A model generated the notes under the pieces. The model was not told where the DNA came from, did no database searches, and worked only from the letters and a program-made list of their open reading frames with translations. A program made the position numbers and the translations under genes. A stretch of 64,000 bases of DNA from the NCBI GenBank assembly GCA_033557465.1, contig CM066033.1:233618109-233682108 (forward strand). The letters run 5' to 3'. Positions within the stretch are counted from its first letter, which is position 1. Each line of letters opens with the position of its first letter. Positions 29,977 through 40,969 of the stretch are shown here, in pieces. The DNA comes from Ichthyophis bannanicus. Lineage: Eukaryota; Chordata; Amphibia; Gymnophiona; Ichthyophiidae.

Positions 29977-30618
29977 TGTGGTAGGCGAAGGCCTATGATC
30001 CATGGTGTCTGAAAGGAGCAGACAGGCCTAACCAGCTTGACCTGTAAATGAAGCCTGTGGAGAGGCCCATAGGAATTGCACATCCCCCAATATGCTGCTA
30101 TTGTACAAATGAAGCTCAGCAAAGCATAATCAGCTTAGCTGCGCAGAATTGAAACTCAGAAAATATAGAAAAATAAGTTTAAATACCACTGATAAGAAAG
30201 TACAGCTGCAAAGAATTTAATTAAAACTGCTGACAGAAAGGTTACAGTGCCCTGCTTCCCCACATGTGCTAACTAGTTAAATGGCCTTGGAGGAGAAAAG
30301 TAACAAAGTTGGTGAACTGACCATTGTAATTGGGACTAGAAAGGGGGTGAGCAGGTGCTAAGCCCAGTCAAAGGACATAATTGGATAGCCTTATCAATAC
30401 CGGGACCAATAGAAGGGGTACGGGAGGTTACCGGGACCAATGAAATGTTTTCCTATACCTAGAATGGAGAAGAAGTCTATAAAAGTTGTTGTTTTACTAA
30501 CAGCCATTGCTCAGCCATTTTGAATTTGATTCTGCTTGAGACTTGTGCACAAATAAATGATTTGGACCTTCTGAACAGACTCCTGGTATCATTGGTTTGT
30601 CTGCGCTCTGCTTGTACA
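29977..30618 (+). repeat. 5' LTR of provirus (642 bp)
   Basis: Begins TGTGGTAGGC, ends TGTACA. Contains two gaccaat boxes (~30407, ~30434), a TATA box tataaaag at 30478-30485 and a poly(A) signal at 30552-30557, giving a conventional U3-R-U5. The 3' LTR has the same length. Confidence 0.93.
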
Positions 30619-30624
30619 TATTCT

Positions 30625-30642
30625 TGGTGCGTTGGCCGGGAA
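30625..30642 (+). promoter_or_regulatory. Primer-binding site, tRNA-Gly type
   Basis: TGGTGCGTTGGCCGGGAA begins 6 nt after the LTR. It is complementary to a 3' end ...CCAACGCACCA, as in vertebrate tRNA-Gly(TCC). The spacing is slightly longer than the usual 2-3 nt. The leader continues to 31371 without a long ORF of note. Confidence 0.75.
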
Positions 30643-31371
30643 GGTGTGATATTAGAGGGTATATAGGGCAATATACCACGACGTTCCGCCTCTACAGGTT
30701 TGGTCCTGCCGGGATCGCGCCCTTCCGACGGGGCTCGCTCCCTGGCGCCACCGGTCCCTTGCATCGGAGGGAGCTGGCCGGACCTCGGCGGGTGATGGAC
30801 CCGGATGGAGCCAACACCTCGAACCCGAGTGAGGGGAGTCCGAGGTCCAACTCATGCGCTTGCTTGGGAACTTTGAGGACCGGATCCGGTGAGTAGAGTT
30901 TTGATTTGGTATGTCTAGACAGATAAGAAAGAACAGTACTGCCACTTGAATCTTGCATCTTGAATTTCGAACTTGGAACTTGGTAAGAGAGCTTGATCAC
31001 CTCTCAAAGACGGGCCGATTAACCCTGCATGAGTATTCGCGGGGCGAAACCCCCGTCTTCTTGTATTTTGGAACTTGAACAAGACTAGTCAGAATAGACA
31101 GGATTGGATTGCATTCCTGGGATACGTTGCTAGCATGATTGTGTGAATGAAGAGTGAATGAGAGGTCTGGCAGCACGGACCAAGCGAAGGCGGACCCCTG
31201 AGTAACGCAGTTCCTGACCGGGCGACCGCGTTCAGGTCGTAAAAAGGGGGAAGCGACTGTCGTCTTGTCTTGTTATTTGTTCTCCCTATATGTTTCTAGG
31301 ACCGTGAGGACCCCTTACCCACGGTCCGCCCTCCTTTTCCCTTTTGTCTGTTGTTGCGCGCACACATCGAA

Positions 31372-33262
31372 ATGGGAGGGGCGGGGTCTACTAGGAACAC
31401 TCCATTAGAATGTATGATCGCACATTTTAGAGAAGGATATTCAGGAGACTATGGTATTAAAATGACTGCATCCCGATTACAGATTTTGTGTGCTAGGGAG
31501 TGGCCCGATTTAGACCCCACCTGGCCCCGAGAGGGAACCCTTAATATAGGAATTATCCAGTCAGTTCATCAGAAAGTGCGAGTATCGCACCCCGATCAGT
31601 ACCCATATATAGATTCCTGGTTAAGCATTTGTGAAAGCCAGCCCCTTTGGGCAAAGCGTTGTTACGAAGAACAGTGCAGAATAATGTTAGCACGGACAGA
31701 TCATAGTCAGAAGGTAGAACAGCCTAGAAAGAAAGGGAAAGGTGAGAAGTCCAGACGTAAACCTGTCTTGGCAGATCCTGATTCCCCAGAAGTGATCACT
31801 CGACAGCCCCAAGCTCAGCGCCCAGTAAGGGTAGCCCCGCGTCCTGCCCCAGAACCCCGGAGACAGCGGGAATGGGACCCAACCCCCGAGCCATCACCCG
31901 AAGAGCAGGTAGATGAGCTCCCTCTAAATGAAGAAGAAGATTCTACTGAGACCGAAGAGAAAGGTGAATCAGAGACAGAAACAGAACAGGAGGAAACTGA
32001 AATTTCCCAGAGCGATACTGACAGTGTAAAAGTGGCTGACAGTGTTAGCTCGTCAGTAAAAAGTAAATCTAAAGCAAAGCACATAGAGAAAAAGACAACT
32101 CCTGACAGGAAAGTTACGAAAATATCCCTCAGATCCCAAAAGACATCTACTGCCAAGATGATGCCTTTACGGCAAGTCCCGGGAATACCCATAAGGAATG
32201 AGGAGAATGAGGTGGTGGCGGGACCCCTAAGTTATGTATATGTGCCCTTCTCTACCACTGATTTGTTAAACTGGAGGACGCATTACGCTTCCTATACCGA
32301 TAAGCCCCAGGAGCTCACAGAACTAGTGCATACCATTATGGAAACCCACCAACCTACATGGGCAGATTGCCGTCAGCTCCTGTCCACCTTATTTACTACG
32401 GAAGAGCGGACACGAATTAGAAAGGCAGCCATTGACTGGCTGGCAGATAACCCCGCAGCTCCCGGAGAAGGGGAAGATGCCAGAATAGATAATCGAGAAG
32501 CGGCCCAAAGAGAATTCCCAAATGAAGACCCCCGGTGGGATCCGAATACAGAAAGAGGATCCAGAGCCCTAGCCCGTTTTCGCCAAGGCCTTATGCAAGG
32601 TCTGAAAAGGGGGGGCCAGAAAGCTATGAACCTTTCTAAAGTTACTGAAGTTATTCAAGGCATAGATGAGAGCCCAGCAGTGTTTTATGAGAGATTAACT
32701 GAAGCGTATAGAATGTATACCCCCTTCTGACCCAGATGCGCCAGGAAGTTTATGCATGGTGAATTCTGATTTTGTAAATCAGTCACAACCAGACATTAGA
32801 CGTAAGCTACAGAAATTAGAAGGGTTTGCGGGTATGAATGCAACTCAGTTACTGGAAGTCGCTCATAAAGTGTATGTGAATCGTGATAATGAAAGACAGA
32901 GAGAATGTGATCGAAAGATGAAGAAGAAAGCTGATTTTTTGGCTGCGGCCATAGCTGAACAGAAAAGGGGAGGTTTCCCTAGTCGACGGAGCAGAGGAAG
33001 AGGGAGGGGCCGAGGAGGAGGCCACCCCCAGCTAGGCGTGAACCAATGCGCCTACTGCAAGGAAGAAGGACATTGGAGAGATACATGCCCGCAACTCGAA
33101 GACGCCCACCAAGATGACGAAAATAATCATCAATGGAGAGAAAGAGGAAGAGGCCGTCCCCGGAATCGCGGAGGAGCCAATCGAGAACAATTCCAGCGAG
33201 AAAGAGGAGAGGCCATTCAAGCATTGGCCGCAACAGCCAATGACGAGGATGATGTGGATTAG
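31372..33262 (+). pseudogene. gag: Proviral gag (matrix, capsid, nucleocapsid), one frameshift
   Basis: The start is taken at 31372 because MGGAGS gives a myristoylation signal, although the frame is open from 31351. Matrix-like N-terminus; a long Pro/Glu-rich p12-like middle; a gammaretroviral capsid with SYVYVPFSTTDLLNW and, near its end, the homology region (IQGIDESPAVFYERLTEAYRMYTPF). An apparent extra base near 32727 ends the first frame at 32730. The rest resumes in another frame from about 32731 and holds one zinc knuckle CAYCKEEGHWRDTC and an Arg/Gly-rich tail. It ends in an amber TAG at 33260-33262, in the same frame as the protease, as in gammaretroviruses that use read-through. Confidence 0.9.
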
Positions 33263-33586
33263 GACAGACCGGGCTCCGAATTTGCTTTAGGTCTCCAGGA
33301 GCCTATGGTCGGAATACAAATAGGAGACCAAGTTATGAACTTTATGGTTGATACTGGAGCAGAACATTCAGTAGTAGACAAAAAGATTGCCCCATTTTCC
33401 GCAAGAGCAGTCACCATCGTGGGAGCAACTGGTGCCAAAGCTACAAAACCTTTTCTTCAAAACCGTATATGCAGTCTGGGAGGACAGCAGATAACTCATC
33501 AATTCCTCTATATGCCTGAATGTCCAGTGCCATTACTGGGACGAGATATGTTAGCCAAGTTACAGGCCCAAATATCATTTTTCTGA
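33263..33586 (+). CDS. pro: Proviral protease, downstream of an amber read-through position
   Basis: The frame continues from gag after TAG without another stop. Active site FMVDTGAEHSVV (~33345), flap region VGATGAK and C-terminal PLLGRDMLAKLQ. A TGA at 33584-33586 closes the frame just after the protease, where RT begins in another frame, so a 1-nt indel near 33585 separates it from pol. As a gammaretroviral-type aspartic protease it would process Gag and Pol. Confidence 0.88.
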   Translation, partial: DRPGSEFALGLQEPMVGIQIGDQVMNFMVDTGAEHSVVDKKIAPFSARAVTIVGATGAKATKPFLQNRICSLGGQQITHQFLYMPECPVPLLGRDMLAKLQAQISFF

Positions 33587-33596
33587 AAAAGGAGAG

Positions 33597-34261
33597 ATGC
33601 AAATGACAGTAAATCCTCAAACTAAACCTGCAGGAATAATGCTGCTTACTGTACCCCGAGAAGAAGAATGGAGATATTACAGTGATGAATCCACCCAGGA
33701 TACCTATTTTGAACAAACTTTAAAAAGCATTGATGCCCCGCCCAGAGTATGGGCGGAAGGCAATCCCCCAGGCCTAGCCAAGCATATAGCTCCAATAATT
33801 GTGAATCTCAAACCCAGTGCTACACCAATACATGTCAAGCAATACCCGCTCCCAAGAGCAGCAATTGAAGGCATTCACCGCCACTTGTTAAGATTACTAG
33901 AGTATGGCCTACTAAAAGTATGTCAGTCCTCATGGAACACTCCACTCTTGCCAGTGAAGAAGCCTGGAACAGATGACTACCGTCCAGTGCAGGACCTGAG
34001 GAGAGTGAATGAAGCAGTTGAGACCATACATCCAGTTGTGCCAAACCCTTACACACTTTTAGGACTAATTCCTGCTGAAGCTACCCATTTTACTGTTTTG
34101 GACTTAAAAGATGCGTTCTTTTGCATAAGATTAGCCCCAATTAGTCAATTGCTGTTTGCCTTTGAATGGCAGGATCCTGTCTCTGGAAGACGGGGCCAAC
34201 TTACTTGGACACGATTACCCCAAGGATTCAAGAATTCACCTACAATCTTCAGTGCTGCATT
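33597..34261 (+). pseudogene. pol: Proviral reverse transcriptase, N-terminal part
   Basis: Gammaretrovirus-type RT: [50 protein letters not shown], motif A FTVLDLKDAFFCIRL, motif B LPQGFKNSPTIF. The frame is cut inside RT at 34262 by a minus-strand L1-type insertion, flanked by ttcagtgctgcatt on both sides. The polymerase is inactive in this copy. Confidence 0.92.
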
Positions 34262-35820
34262 TCTTTTATATATATTTATTAAATTTTCTCATTTAACAAC
34301 CAAATAGTCAAATGACAGGAAACAATGGTAATACAATAATGGTAAGTAGTATTACACCATATATACAGGAAACAATTTCATTATGAATACCCCATATTAG
34401 ACCCAAAATTAGAGGGGAGGAATCAGGAAAAAAGAAAATATGAAGCAAAAAATTAGCAATGTAAGACTTATGCGTCAGCCAAAGGGGAGGAAACTTTCAC
34501 ATCAATCACTTCCCTAGCTTCCAGAAATTCCAGGAGCTGAGAGGGCTCAAAAAACATATATAACTTCCCATCATATGTAACACAACAACGTGCAGGAAAC
34601 TTTAACAAAAATGACCCGCCCAGAGAAAGTACCCGGGATTTATACCCCAGAAATTCCTTCCTCTTAAGCTGGGTACCCCGTGCTAAATCAGGAAAAATCC
34701 TTACATTTGCTCCCAAAAACTGTTCCTGAAAATTTCTAAAATACAAACGGAAAATTAATGCCTTATCAGACTCGAGGGCAAGCGTAATAAGGAGGGTGGT
34801 ACGGGCAGTGACTATCTCCAACGAGCTCTCTAGGAACCCCGTGAGGTCCCCAGAGGCCCCCCGGGAAAGATTATTATTATTCCCTTGACTACCAGTACCC
34901 ACCAGTAAATATTGAACTCTGGTTAATGGTGGTAGAGCCTCCTCAGGGATCTTTAAAACCTCCCGGAAGTATCTACGAACCATTTCCAGAGGGGAACATA
35001 AAGGAGACTTGGGAAAATTAACCAGTCTTAAATTGTTCTTCCGGACTTGGTTCTCCAAGTACTCCAACTTCCTCATATTCACATTCCGATCTTTCACGTG
35101 GGCCTGGTGTAAGTCGCGGAAATGTTCCATTTCAGCAGCCAACTGGACCAGTTTCCCCTCCTGTTCCTTCTGTACCGACGAGAACTGTTGAATTTGACCC
35201 TTCACAAAGACAGATTCAGAGCTCACCGAAACCACAAACTTCTCCAAAGAAGCATTGATTGTAGCAAGAGCCTCCCATAGCACCTCCATTGTAATTACTG
35301 CAGGCTTCGCCAACACTCCAGCACCTGATAGCAAAGGTGGAGACTCACTTCCCCGGAGAGAGCTACCCAGCACCTCTGGGCCAGCTCCAGATCGACCTCG
35401 GGTTCCAGGGTCCCCACACGGAGCATTCGCCACACTAGAAGGGCCCCCGACACTCTCCTGTCGCGGCGTGCTCGTCACCCCGCCAGCAGGAGAGTCACCA
35501 CTAATGGCCAGAGTGCTTCCGGGGCATGGGGGGGGGGCCCGCTGCTCCGGAGAAAGAAACACGCCGGATACCGTGCTCAGGTCCGAAGATCCCTCCGGAC
35601 CTGCTGAGGACGCCGCTCGCTCCACCGGACCCGAGAAACCACACATCTGGAGAGTCCTCTGTGCCGCAGCACTAGACGCAGGTTCCCCCGAGGGAAGGTA
35701 AGCCTGCTTTCTCTTCCTCCGGCCCATATTAGCCTCGGGACACGGCGCAGCATCAAACAGACCCTACAGAAAGTGTGATCCGGCCGGTAGAGTCACACTG
35801 CCGCCATCTTACTCCTCCCC
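34262..35820 (-). mobile_element. ORF1-only L1-type element (half-L1 / HAL1-like)
   Basis: Target duplication ttcagtgctgcatt (34248-34261 and 35821-35834). On the minus strand it begins GGGGAGGAGTAAGATGG, like the start of a full-length L1 5' UTR, then a 93-nt leader, an intact ORF1, a ~205-nt 3' UTR with AATAAA and a short AT-rich tail. No ORF2 sequence is present. Since the 5' end looks complete, this is not 5' truncation. It resembles the HAL1 class described from mammals, but ORF2 loss could also be specific to this copy. Confidence 0.82.
34468..35727 (-). CDS. L1 ORF1p-like RNA-binding protein (419 codons)
   Basis: Complete ORF from MGRRKRK to a stop at 34468. A long disordered N-terminal part rich in Ser, Gly and Pro; a coiled-coil-like region (~150-230, with ITMEVLWEALATINASLEKF ... 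YLENQVRKNNLR); an RRM-like domain starting LRLVNFPKS (~233 on); and a C-terminal domain (YKSRVLSLGG, LLKFPARCCVTYDGKLYMFFEPSQLLEFLEA). This is the L1 ORF1p order: trimeric coiled coil, RRM, CTD. It would coat its own RNA and possibly that of ORF2-bearing relatives. No break is seen, consistent with recent insertion. Confidence 0.82.
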   Translation of the reverse strand: MGRRKRKQAYLPSGEPASSAAAQRTLQMCGFSGPVERAASSAGPEGSSDLSTVSGVFLSPEQRAPPPCPGSTLAISGDSPAGGVTSTPRQESVGGPSSVANAPCGDPGTRGRSGAGPEVLGSSLRGSESPPLLSGAGVLAKPAVITMEVLWEALATINASLEKFVVSVSSESVFVKGQIQQFSSVQKEQEGKLVQLAAEMEHFRDLHQAHVKDRNVNMRKLEYLENQVRKNNLRLVNFPKSPLCSPLEMVRRYFREVLKIPEEALPPLTRVQYLLVGTGSQGNNNNLSRGASGDLTGFLESSLEIVTARTTLLITLALESDKALIFRLYFRNFQEQFLGANVRIFPDLARGTQLKRKEFLGYKSRVLSLGGSFLLKFPARCCVTYDGKLYMFFEPSQLLEFLEAREVIDVKVSSPLADA

Positions 35821-38478
35821 TTCAGTGCTGCATTGAACCAAGACCTTTCCAGCTATCCAGTGGCCCCGGGGAAGAGAGTACTTCTCCAATACGTGGACGA
35901 TCTGCTGATAGCTGCTGTATCAGAAAGTGAATGTATACAAGCCACCAAAGACCTCTTGCAGTTACTAGATGAAGCTGGATACAAAGTTTCCAGAGCCAAA
36001 GCACAGCTATGCCAAAAAGAAGTGAAATATTTAGGCTTTCGTCTGACTAAAGGAAGCCGCCAATTAGGAAGGGAAAGAAAAGAAGCTGTGTGCAGAATCC
36101 CAACCCCAACTACCAGGAAGCAAGTCAGAGCCTTTCTGGGAGCAGCAGGATATTGCCGAATCTGGATTCCCAACTTTGCTCAAATTGCCAAACCACTGTA
36201 TGAAGCAACGAAAGGAGAAGAAAAGTCGCCACTAGAGTGGGGACTTGAGCAGGATACAGCCTTCAAAACGTTAAAGGAAGAATTGATGTCATCACCAGCA
36301 CTTGGACTACCAGATGTCCATAAGCCTTTCCATTTGTTTGTACATGAGACGCAAGGGAATGCTTTGGGCATGTTGACTCAGAAATTAGGAAATTGGGAGC
36401 GACCTGTAGCATACCTGTCAAAACAATTGGACACTGTGGCTAAAGGATGGCCACCTTGCTTGAGAGCAGTTGCAGCTACAGCCCTGTTAGTAAGCGAAGC
36501 AGACAAGCTCACATTAGGACAGAATCTACGAGTCACTGTGCCACATGCAGTACTTGCCCTCATGGAACAGAAAGCAAATCATTGGCTCACCAATTCTCGA
36601 ATGTTGAAATACCAGAGTATGCTATGTGAAAATCCACAGATACAATTAGAAGTGAGCCATGCCTTGAACCCAGCTACATTGTTACCTGTCAGTGAAGAAT
36701 TGCCAGAGCATGATTGTATAGAAGTCATGGAAACTGTCTTTTCAAGTCGACCCGACCTAACAGATGTGCCCCTAGAGAATCCTGATCAAACCTACTTTGT
36801 GGATGGAAGCAGTCTCATCATCGATGGACAACGTTGTGCTGGGTATGCCGTAGTCACCCAGTATGAAGTAGTTGAATCATCAGCTTTAGCATTAGGCACA
36901 TCAGCCCAGAAAGCAGAATTAATTGCACTTACCCAAGCATTAGTATTAGGACCAAAACTCGTGTTAAATGTATACACAGACTCTAAATATGCCTTCACCA
37001 CTCTGCATGCTCATGGAGCTCTTTATAAAGAACGAGGGCTCATCACGTCAGGAGGAAAATCAATTAAATATGGCCCGGAGATATTGATGCTACTAGATGC
37101 AGTATGGGCCTCAACTCGTGTAGCTGTCATGCACTGCAGAGGACATCAAGCAGGCAAAGGAGATGTTGCCAAAGGAAATAGGCTCGCTGATGCCTCAGCA
37201 CGACAAGCAGCCATGACAGGACAAATTTCATCGCAAGCCATGCCAATGCAGGCAGCATTGTTTCCAGTACCCCTCAATTTATGGACACCCCGATATACCA
37301 CCAAAGAATTGGAGTACTACTGTACTAAGGAAGAGGGAGTGCTGAAGGATGGGTGGATTGAGCTGCCACCAGCAGAGGGCAGTCAACCCCCAGGACAAAT
37401 TGTAATTCCTGAATTGTTGGGACCAGCCTTTGTCAAGGCTTTCCATCAAGCCACACATTATGGAAAAAGTGCTATGGAAAAAGCACTCAGACCACATTTT
37501 TGCATTACTATGTTGGCAGCCCTATCAGCTTCAGTAGCACGCCAGTGTCTAATTTGTGCCAGGAATAATGCCAAACAAGGCCCCACACCACCACCCCGAG
37601 TTCAGTCAGGAGGTGTAACCCCCATGCACCACCTGCAAATTGACTTTACTGAAATGCCAAAAGCAAATGGATACCGCTACTTGTTAGTATTAGTTTGTAC
37701 CTTCTCTGGGTGGGTGGAAGCTTTCCCCACCAGGACTGAAAAAGCTAGAGAAGTCACTAAAGTGTTGCTGAGAGAGATTATCCCTAGATTTGGAATCCCA
37801 GCTGTAATAGGGTTAGATAATGGGCACTCATTCGTGTCTCAGATCACTCAACAGTTAGCAAAAGCCCTACAGATACAATGGAAGCTTCACACTGCATATA
37901 GACCTCAGAGTTCAGGGAAAGTTGAGCGAATGAACCGCACCTTGAAAGCCCAAATGTCTAAGCTTTGTCAGGAGACTCGCCTGAAGTGGCCCCACGTACT
38001 CCCAATAGCTTTACTCAGAATACGCTCAGCTCCTGTGAAGTCAACAGGATTTTCCCCTTTTGAGGTTTTGTATGGTAAACCCCCACCAATAGTGCAGGGA
38101 ATTAAAGGAAGTTTAACACAGATTGGTTCAGAAATAACCAGACAAGAACTTCTAGCTCTTAGTTTTGTTCTACAGACTCTCCATACGTGGATACAGGACC
38201 AGTTGCCTATCAACTTGACGGAACCCCTGCATCCCTACCATCCTGGTACCTCGGTGTGGATCAAAGATTGGAAGAAGACACCGTTGGAACCACATTGGAA
38301 GGGGCCATACACCGTCATCCTGTCTACCCCAACTGCAGTAAAGGTAGCAGAGATTGATTCCTGGATCCACCACAGCAGAGTCAAGCCCGCAGCCATTCCA
38401 GAACCCGAGCAGTGGACAGCAGTACAGCATCCTGATGTACCTTTGCGACTTACTTTGAGACGGCAACCAGTGACCTAG
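35821..38478 (+). CDS. pol: Proviral pol remainder: RT catalytic box, RNase H, integrase
   Basis: Open for 881 codons from the Met at 35833 (not a natural start; the duplicated target precedes it). YVDD catalytic box at residues ~20-23, RT connection, RNase H starting YFVDGSS (~321) with YTDSKYAF and HCRGHQ, integrase with HHCC-like HQATHYGK...CLICARN, core Asp ~603 (QIDFTEM), Asp ~661 (GLDNGHSF) and Glu ~697 (GKVERMNRT), D-D-35-E, and a C-terminal domain (HWKGPYTVIL). It ends at TAG 38476-38478. All catalytic residues visible on this side are kept. Confidence 0.93.
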   Translation, partial: FSAALNQDLSSYPVAPGKRVLLQYVDDLLIAAVSESECIQATKDLLQLLDEAGYKVSRAKAQLCQKEVKYLGFRLTKGSRQLGRERKEAVCRIPTPTTRKQVRAFLGAAGYCRIWIPNFAQIAKPLYEATKGEEKSPLEWGLEQDTAFKTLKEELMSSPALGLPDVHKPFHLFVHETQGNALGMLTQKLGNWERPVAYLSKQLDTVAKGWPPCLRAVAATALLVSEADKLTLGQNLRVTVPHAVLALMEQKANHWLTNSRMLKYQSMLCENPQIQLEVSHALNPATLLPVSEELPEHDCIEVMETVFSSRPDLTDVPLENPDQTYFVDGSSLIIDGQRCAGYAVVTQYEVVESSALALGTSAQKAELIALTQALVLGPKLVLNVYTDSKYAFTTLHAHGALYKERGLITSGGKSIKYGPEILMLLDAVWASTRVAVMHCRGHQAGKGDVAKGNRLADASARQAAMTGQISSQAMPMQAALFPVPLNLWTPRYTTKELEYYCTKEEGVLKDGWIELPPAEGSQPPGQIVIPELLGPAFVKAFHQATHYGKSAMEKALRPHFCITMLAALSASVARQCLICARNNAKQGPTPPPRVQSGGVTPMHHLQIDFTEMPKANGYRYLLVLVCTFSGWVEAFPTRTEKAREVTKVLLREIIPRFGIPAVIGLDNGHSFVSQITQQLAKALQIQWKLHTAYRPQSSGKVERMNRTLKAQMSKLCQETRLKWPHVLPIALLRIRSAPVKSTGFSPFEVLYGKPPPIVQGIKGSLTQIGSEITRQELLALSFVLQTLHTWIQDQLPINLTEPLHPYHPGTSVWIKDWKKTPLEPHWKGPYTVILSTPTAVKVAEIDSWIHHSRVKPAAIPEPEQWTAVQHPDVPLRLTLRRQPVT

Positions 38479-38802
38479 ACACTTTTGAGATCATCCCAAC
38501 AACCATAGTTGCAGTAGCCAAGTCTTTCAAAGAGGACTGCTGTTTCCAATACAGCAAGATTTAGCTTAAACGAACCTTATATGTGCGATTTTGCACACTT
38601 TTTGATACTATATTGATCGACAAATACTTAGAGCCAACTGAAATTGATAAGCTAGTTGGCATACGACGGACATTGTGAGGATCTTCAATCAACATTCGAC
38701 ACCCGTTGAATTGCTTCATTAGCAAACGGGACAGCATTGTGCCAAAACAAGGACGTCGAGATCAAGATTTTCAAGTGAGGATTCAGAAGAACTCCAATCA
38801 AC

Positions 38803-40903
38803 ATGCATCTTTATTTTTACTTTGTCCTGGTTGCCTGCCTAGGAGGCCTTGAACTGACTTGTGCCTTGCCTCCATGTACAGCTTGCATTACTTCCACTCG
38901 GACCGGAATGAAATTATCTGACTTTGCTATATCATTCTTAATATACTTGCACTGGTAAAGTGACTCGTTGTATTTATAACACCACTGAACTAAATGTTTG
39001 CACCAAAGGGAAAACTAAAGTTTGTTTCAACCCACATCAGAATCCATCCTATTACACTTTAGAAATACGATGGAATGATGCGGATGGACCTCTGCTTAAT
39101 GCCACACCCCCACTCACTGATCCTACGCAGCTTGCTTTTCTGTATTTTGATGCTTGTGATGCCATAAATAGAGATAGTCGTTCCAAGTGTGGTAATTGGG
39201 AAAAAACCTACTCACACAATGACAAATATATGTGTCCCGAGGGAACCACTGGATGGGGAGAGTGTACAGGTAAACGAGTTCTAGCTAATGAATATAGTAC
39301 AGCCCCGGAAGCAGACTACTATTGTCCAAAATGGGAATGTGTTTTCTATGCCACATGGAAAACTGGTATGATAGAAAATACCAGAGACAATCGAATGGCT
39401 GCCTTAACTAAGCCATATGACAAGGATATAGCAAAATGTAAGAAAGGTGCCTGTAACCCATTACAGTTGTTTATACGCAACCCCAGTGCATGGAAGCAAG
39501 GATATAAGTTTGGACTTAGAATTGCGGGCTCCGGGTCAGATCCCGGAACCATTGTATATATAAGATTAAATACCCAAGCCCATAGATCATCCAGGTACCA
39601 TATCCATAACACTTTCTATGAAACCATACATGAGAATAAGTTTGATATTCCCCATCCCTCCCAGAATTTATTCTTAGAATTAGCTGGAGCGGTAGTATCC
39701 AGTCTCCATATCTCAGACTGTTACTTTTGTGGTGGGACACAAATGGGTGACCAGTGGCCATGGGAAGCCCAAGAGTTGAATTATTCCATGACTTACAACC
39801 ATACTGAATTACATAAGACTACCAGCGAATGGGTATTAGCACACCCAATAGTTGGACGTCTCTGTTATGCCAGAACTGGACCTCAATTCAATCTACCAGT
39901 GGGACAGCTGGTCTGTCTCAGCCAAACGTTTTATAATGACACCACGAAGAAGACAACCTGGTGGTCAGGAGCTAAAGAACCTGAACCCCCTAATCCATTA
40001 GCAAAATTCCCTGAGCTTGCTGATTTATGGAATAATCTTGCCAAACCCCATGCCTGGCAAGCCCCACCTGGCCTATATTGGATCTGTGGAACCCGAGCAT
40101 ATGCCAGACTCCCTATACACTGGGGAGGGGCGTGCGTCTTGGGGACTATCAGACCTTCTTTCTTTCTCTTGCCCGCAGAACATGGAGAACAATTAGGATA
40201 CCCAGTATACACTACTCACCGAGACAAAAGAGCACTAAGACAAAAGAGAGCACCCTTACAGATAGGCAAGTGGGAGAAGTGGAAGGGTGATGATTGGCCA
40301 CCAGAAAGAATCATTGATTACTATGGGCCTGCCACTTGGAATGATGATGGTATGTGGGGCTATCGAACCCCTGTATATATGATTAATCGAATTATCCGCT
40401 TACAAGCAGTAGTTGAATTAATAACCAATGAGACTAGCCAAGCACTCACACTTTTAGCCAGACAGAGCACACAGATGCGCACTGCCATATATCAGAATCG
40501 CTTAGCACTAGACTATCTATTAGCAGCTGAAGGAGGAGTATGCGGAAAATTGAATTTAACCAATTGTTGTTTAAAGATCAATGATAAAGGTCAAGTAGTT
40601 GAAGAAATTGCTGAAAATATGCGAAAACAAGCTTATGTGCCAGTACAGACTTGGCATGGATTGCATTTTCCTAACTGGTTCGCCTCTATATTCTCATGGC
40701 TGGGAGGACTTAAAACTTTCCTGATACTAGTACTAATAATTGTTGCTGTATTTTTGCTATTACCATGTATAATTCCCTGTTGTATGCGTTCTATCAACAC
40801 TGTTATTGAGAATACAGTTGAGCGGAAGACCGCAACTAAGATCATGGCCTTATGGCATCCTAGTCCTCCTGCATATAGTCGGGATCCTCCGACCATGGTA
40901 TGA
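38803..40903 (+). pseudogene. env: Proviral envelope glycoprotein, ectodomain frame open, leader out of frame
   Basis: A leader ATG at 38803 encodes a hydrophobic signal-peptide-like start, but its frame closes at about 38957. The main frame is open from 38960 to TGA/TAG-type end at 40903 (647 codons from its first Met). In that numbering: many N-X-S/T sites, a CYFC motif (254-257, the place of gammaretroviral CWLC), a furin-type site RQKR (427-430), a TM subunit with a CX7CC motif (C528, C536, C537), and a membrane span (~585-608) with a ~40-residue tail. CXXC plus CXnCC suggests a covalently linked SU-TM pair. The CX7CC with NLTNCC resembles envelopes known from reptile and bird ERVs rather than classical CX6CC. 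The single frame change means this copy lacks a linked signal peptide. Confidence 0.9.
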
Positions 40904-40958
40904 TCCAATTGAATGATTTAACTCTCACACCTTATTAAGTAATAGGGTGAGATTAATC

Positions 40959-40969
40959 AAAGGGGGGAA
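40959..40969 (+). promoter_or_regulatory. Proviral polypurine tract
   Basis: aaaggggggaa directly before the 3' LTR. Confidence 0.85.
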
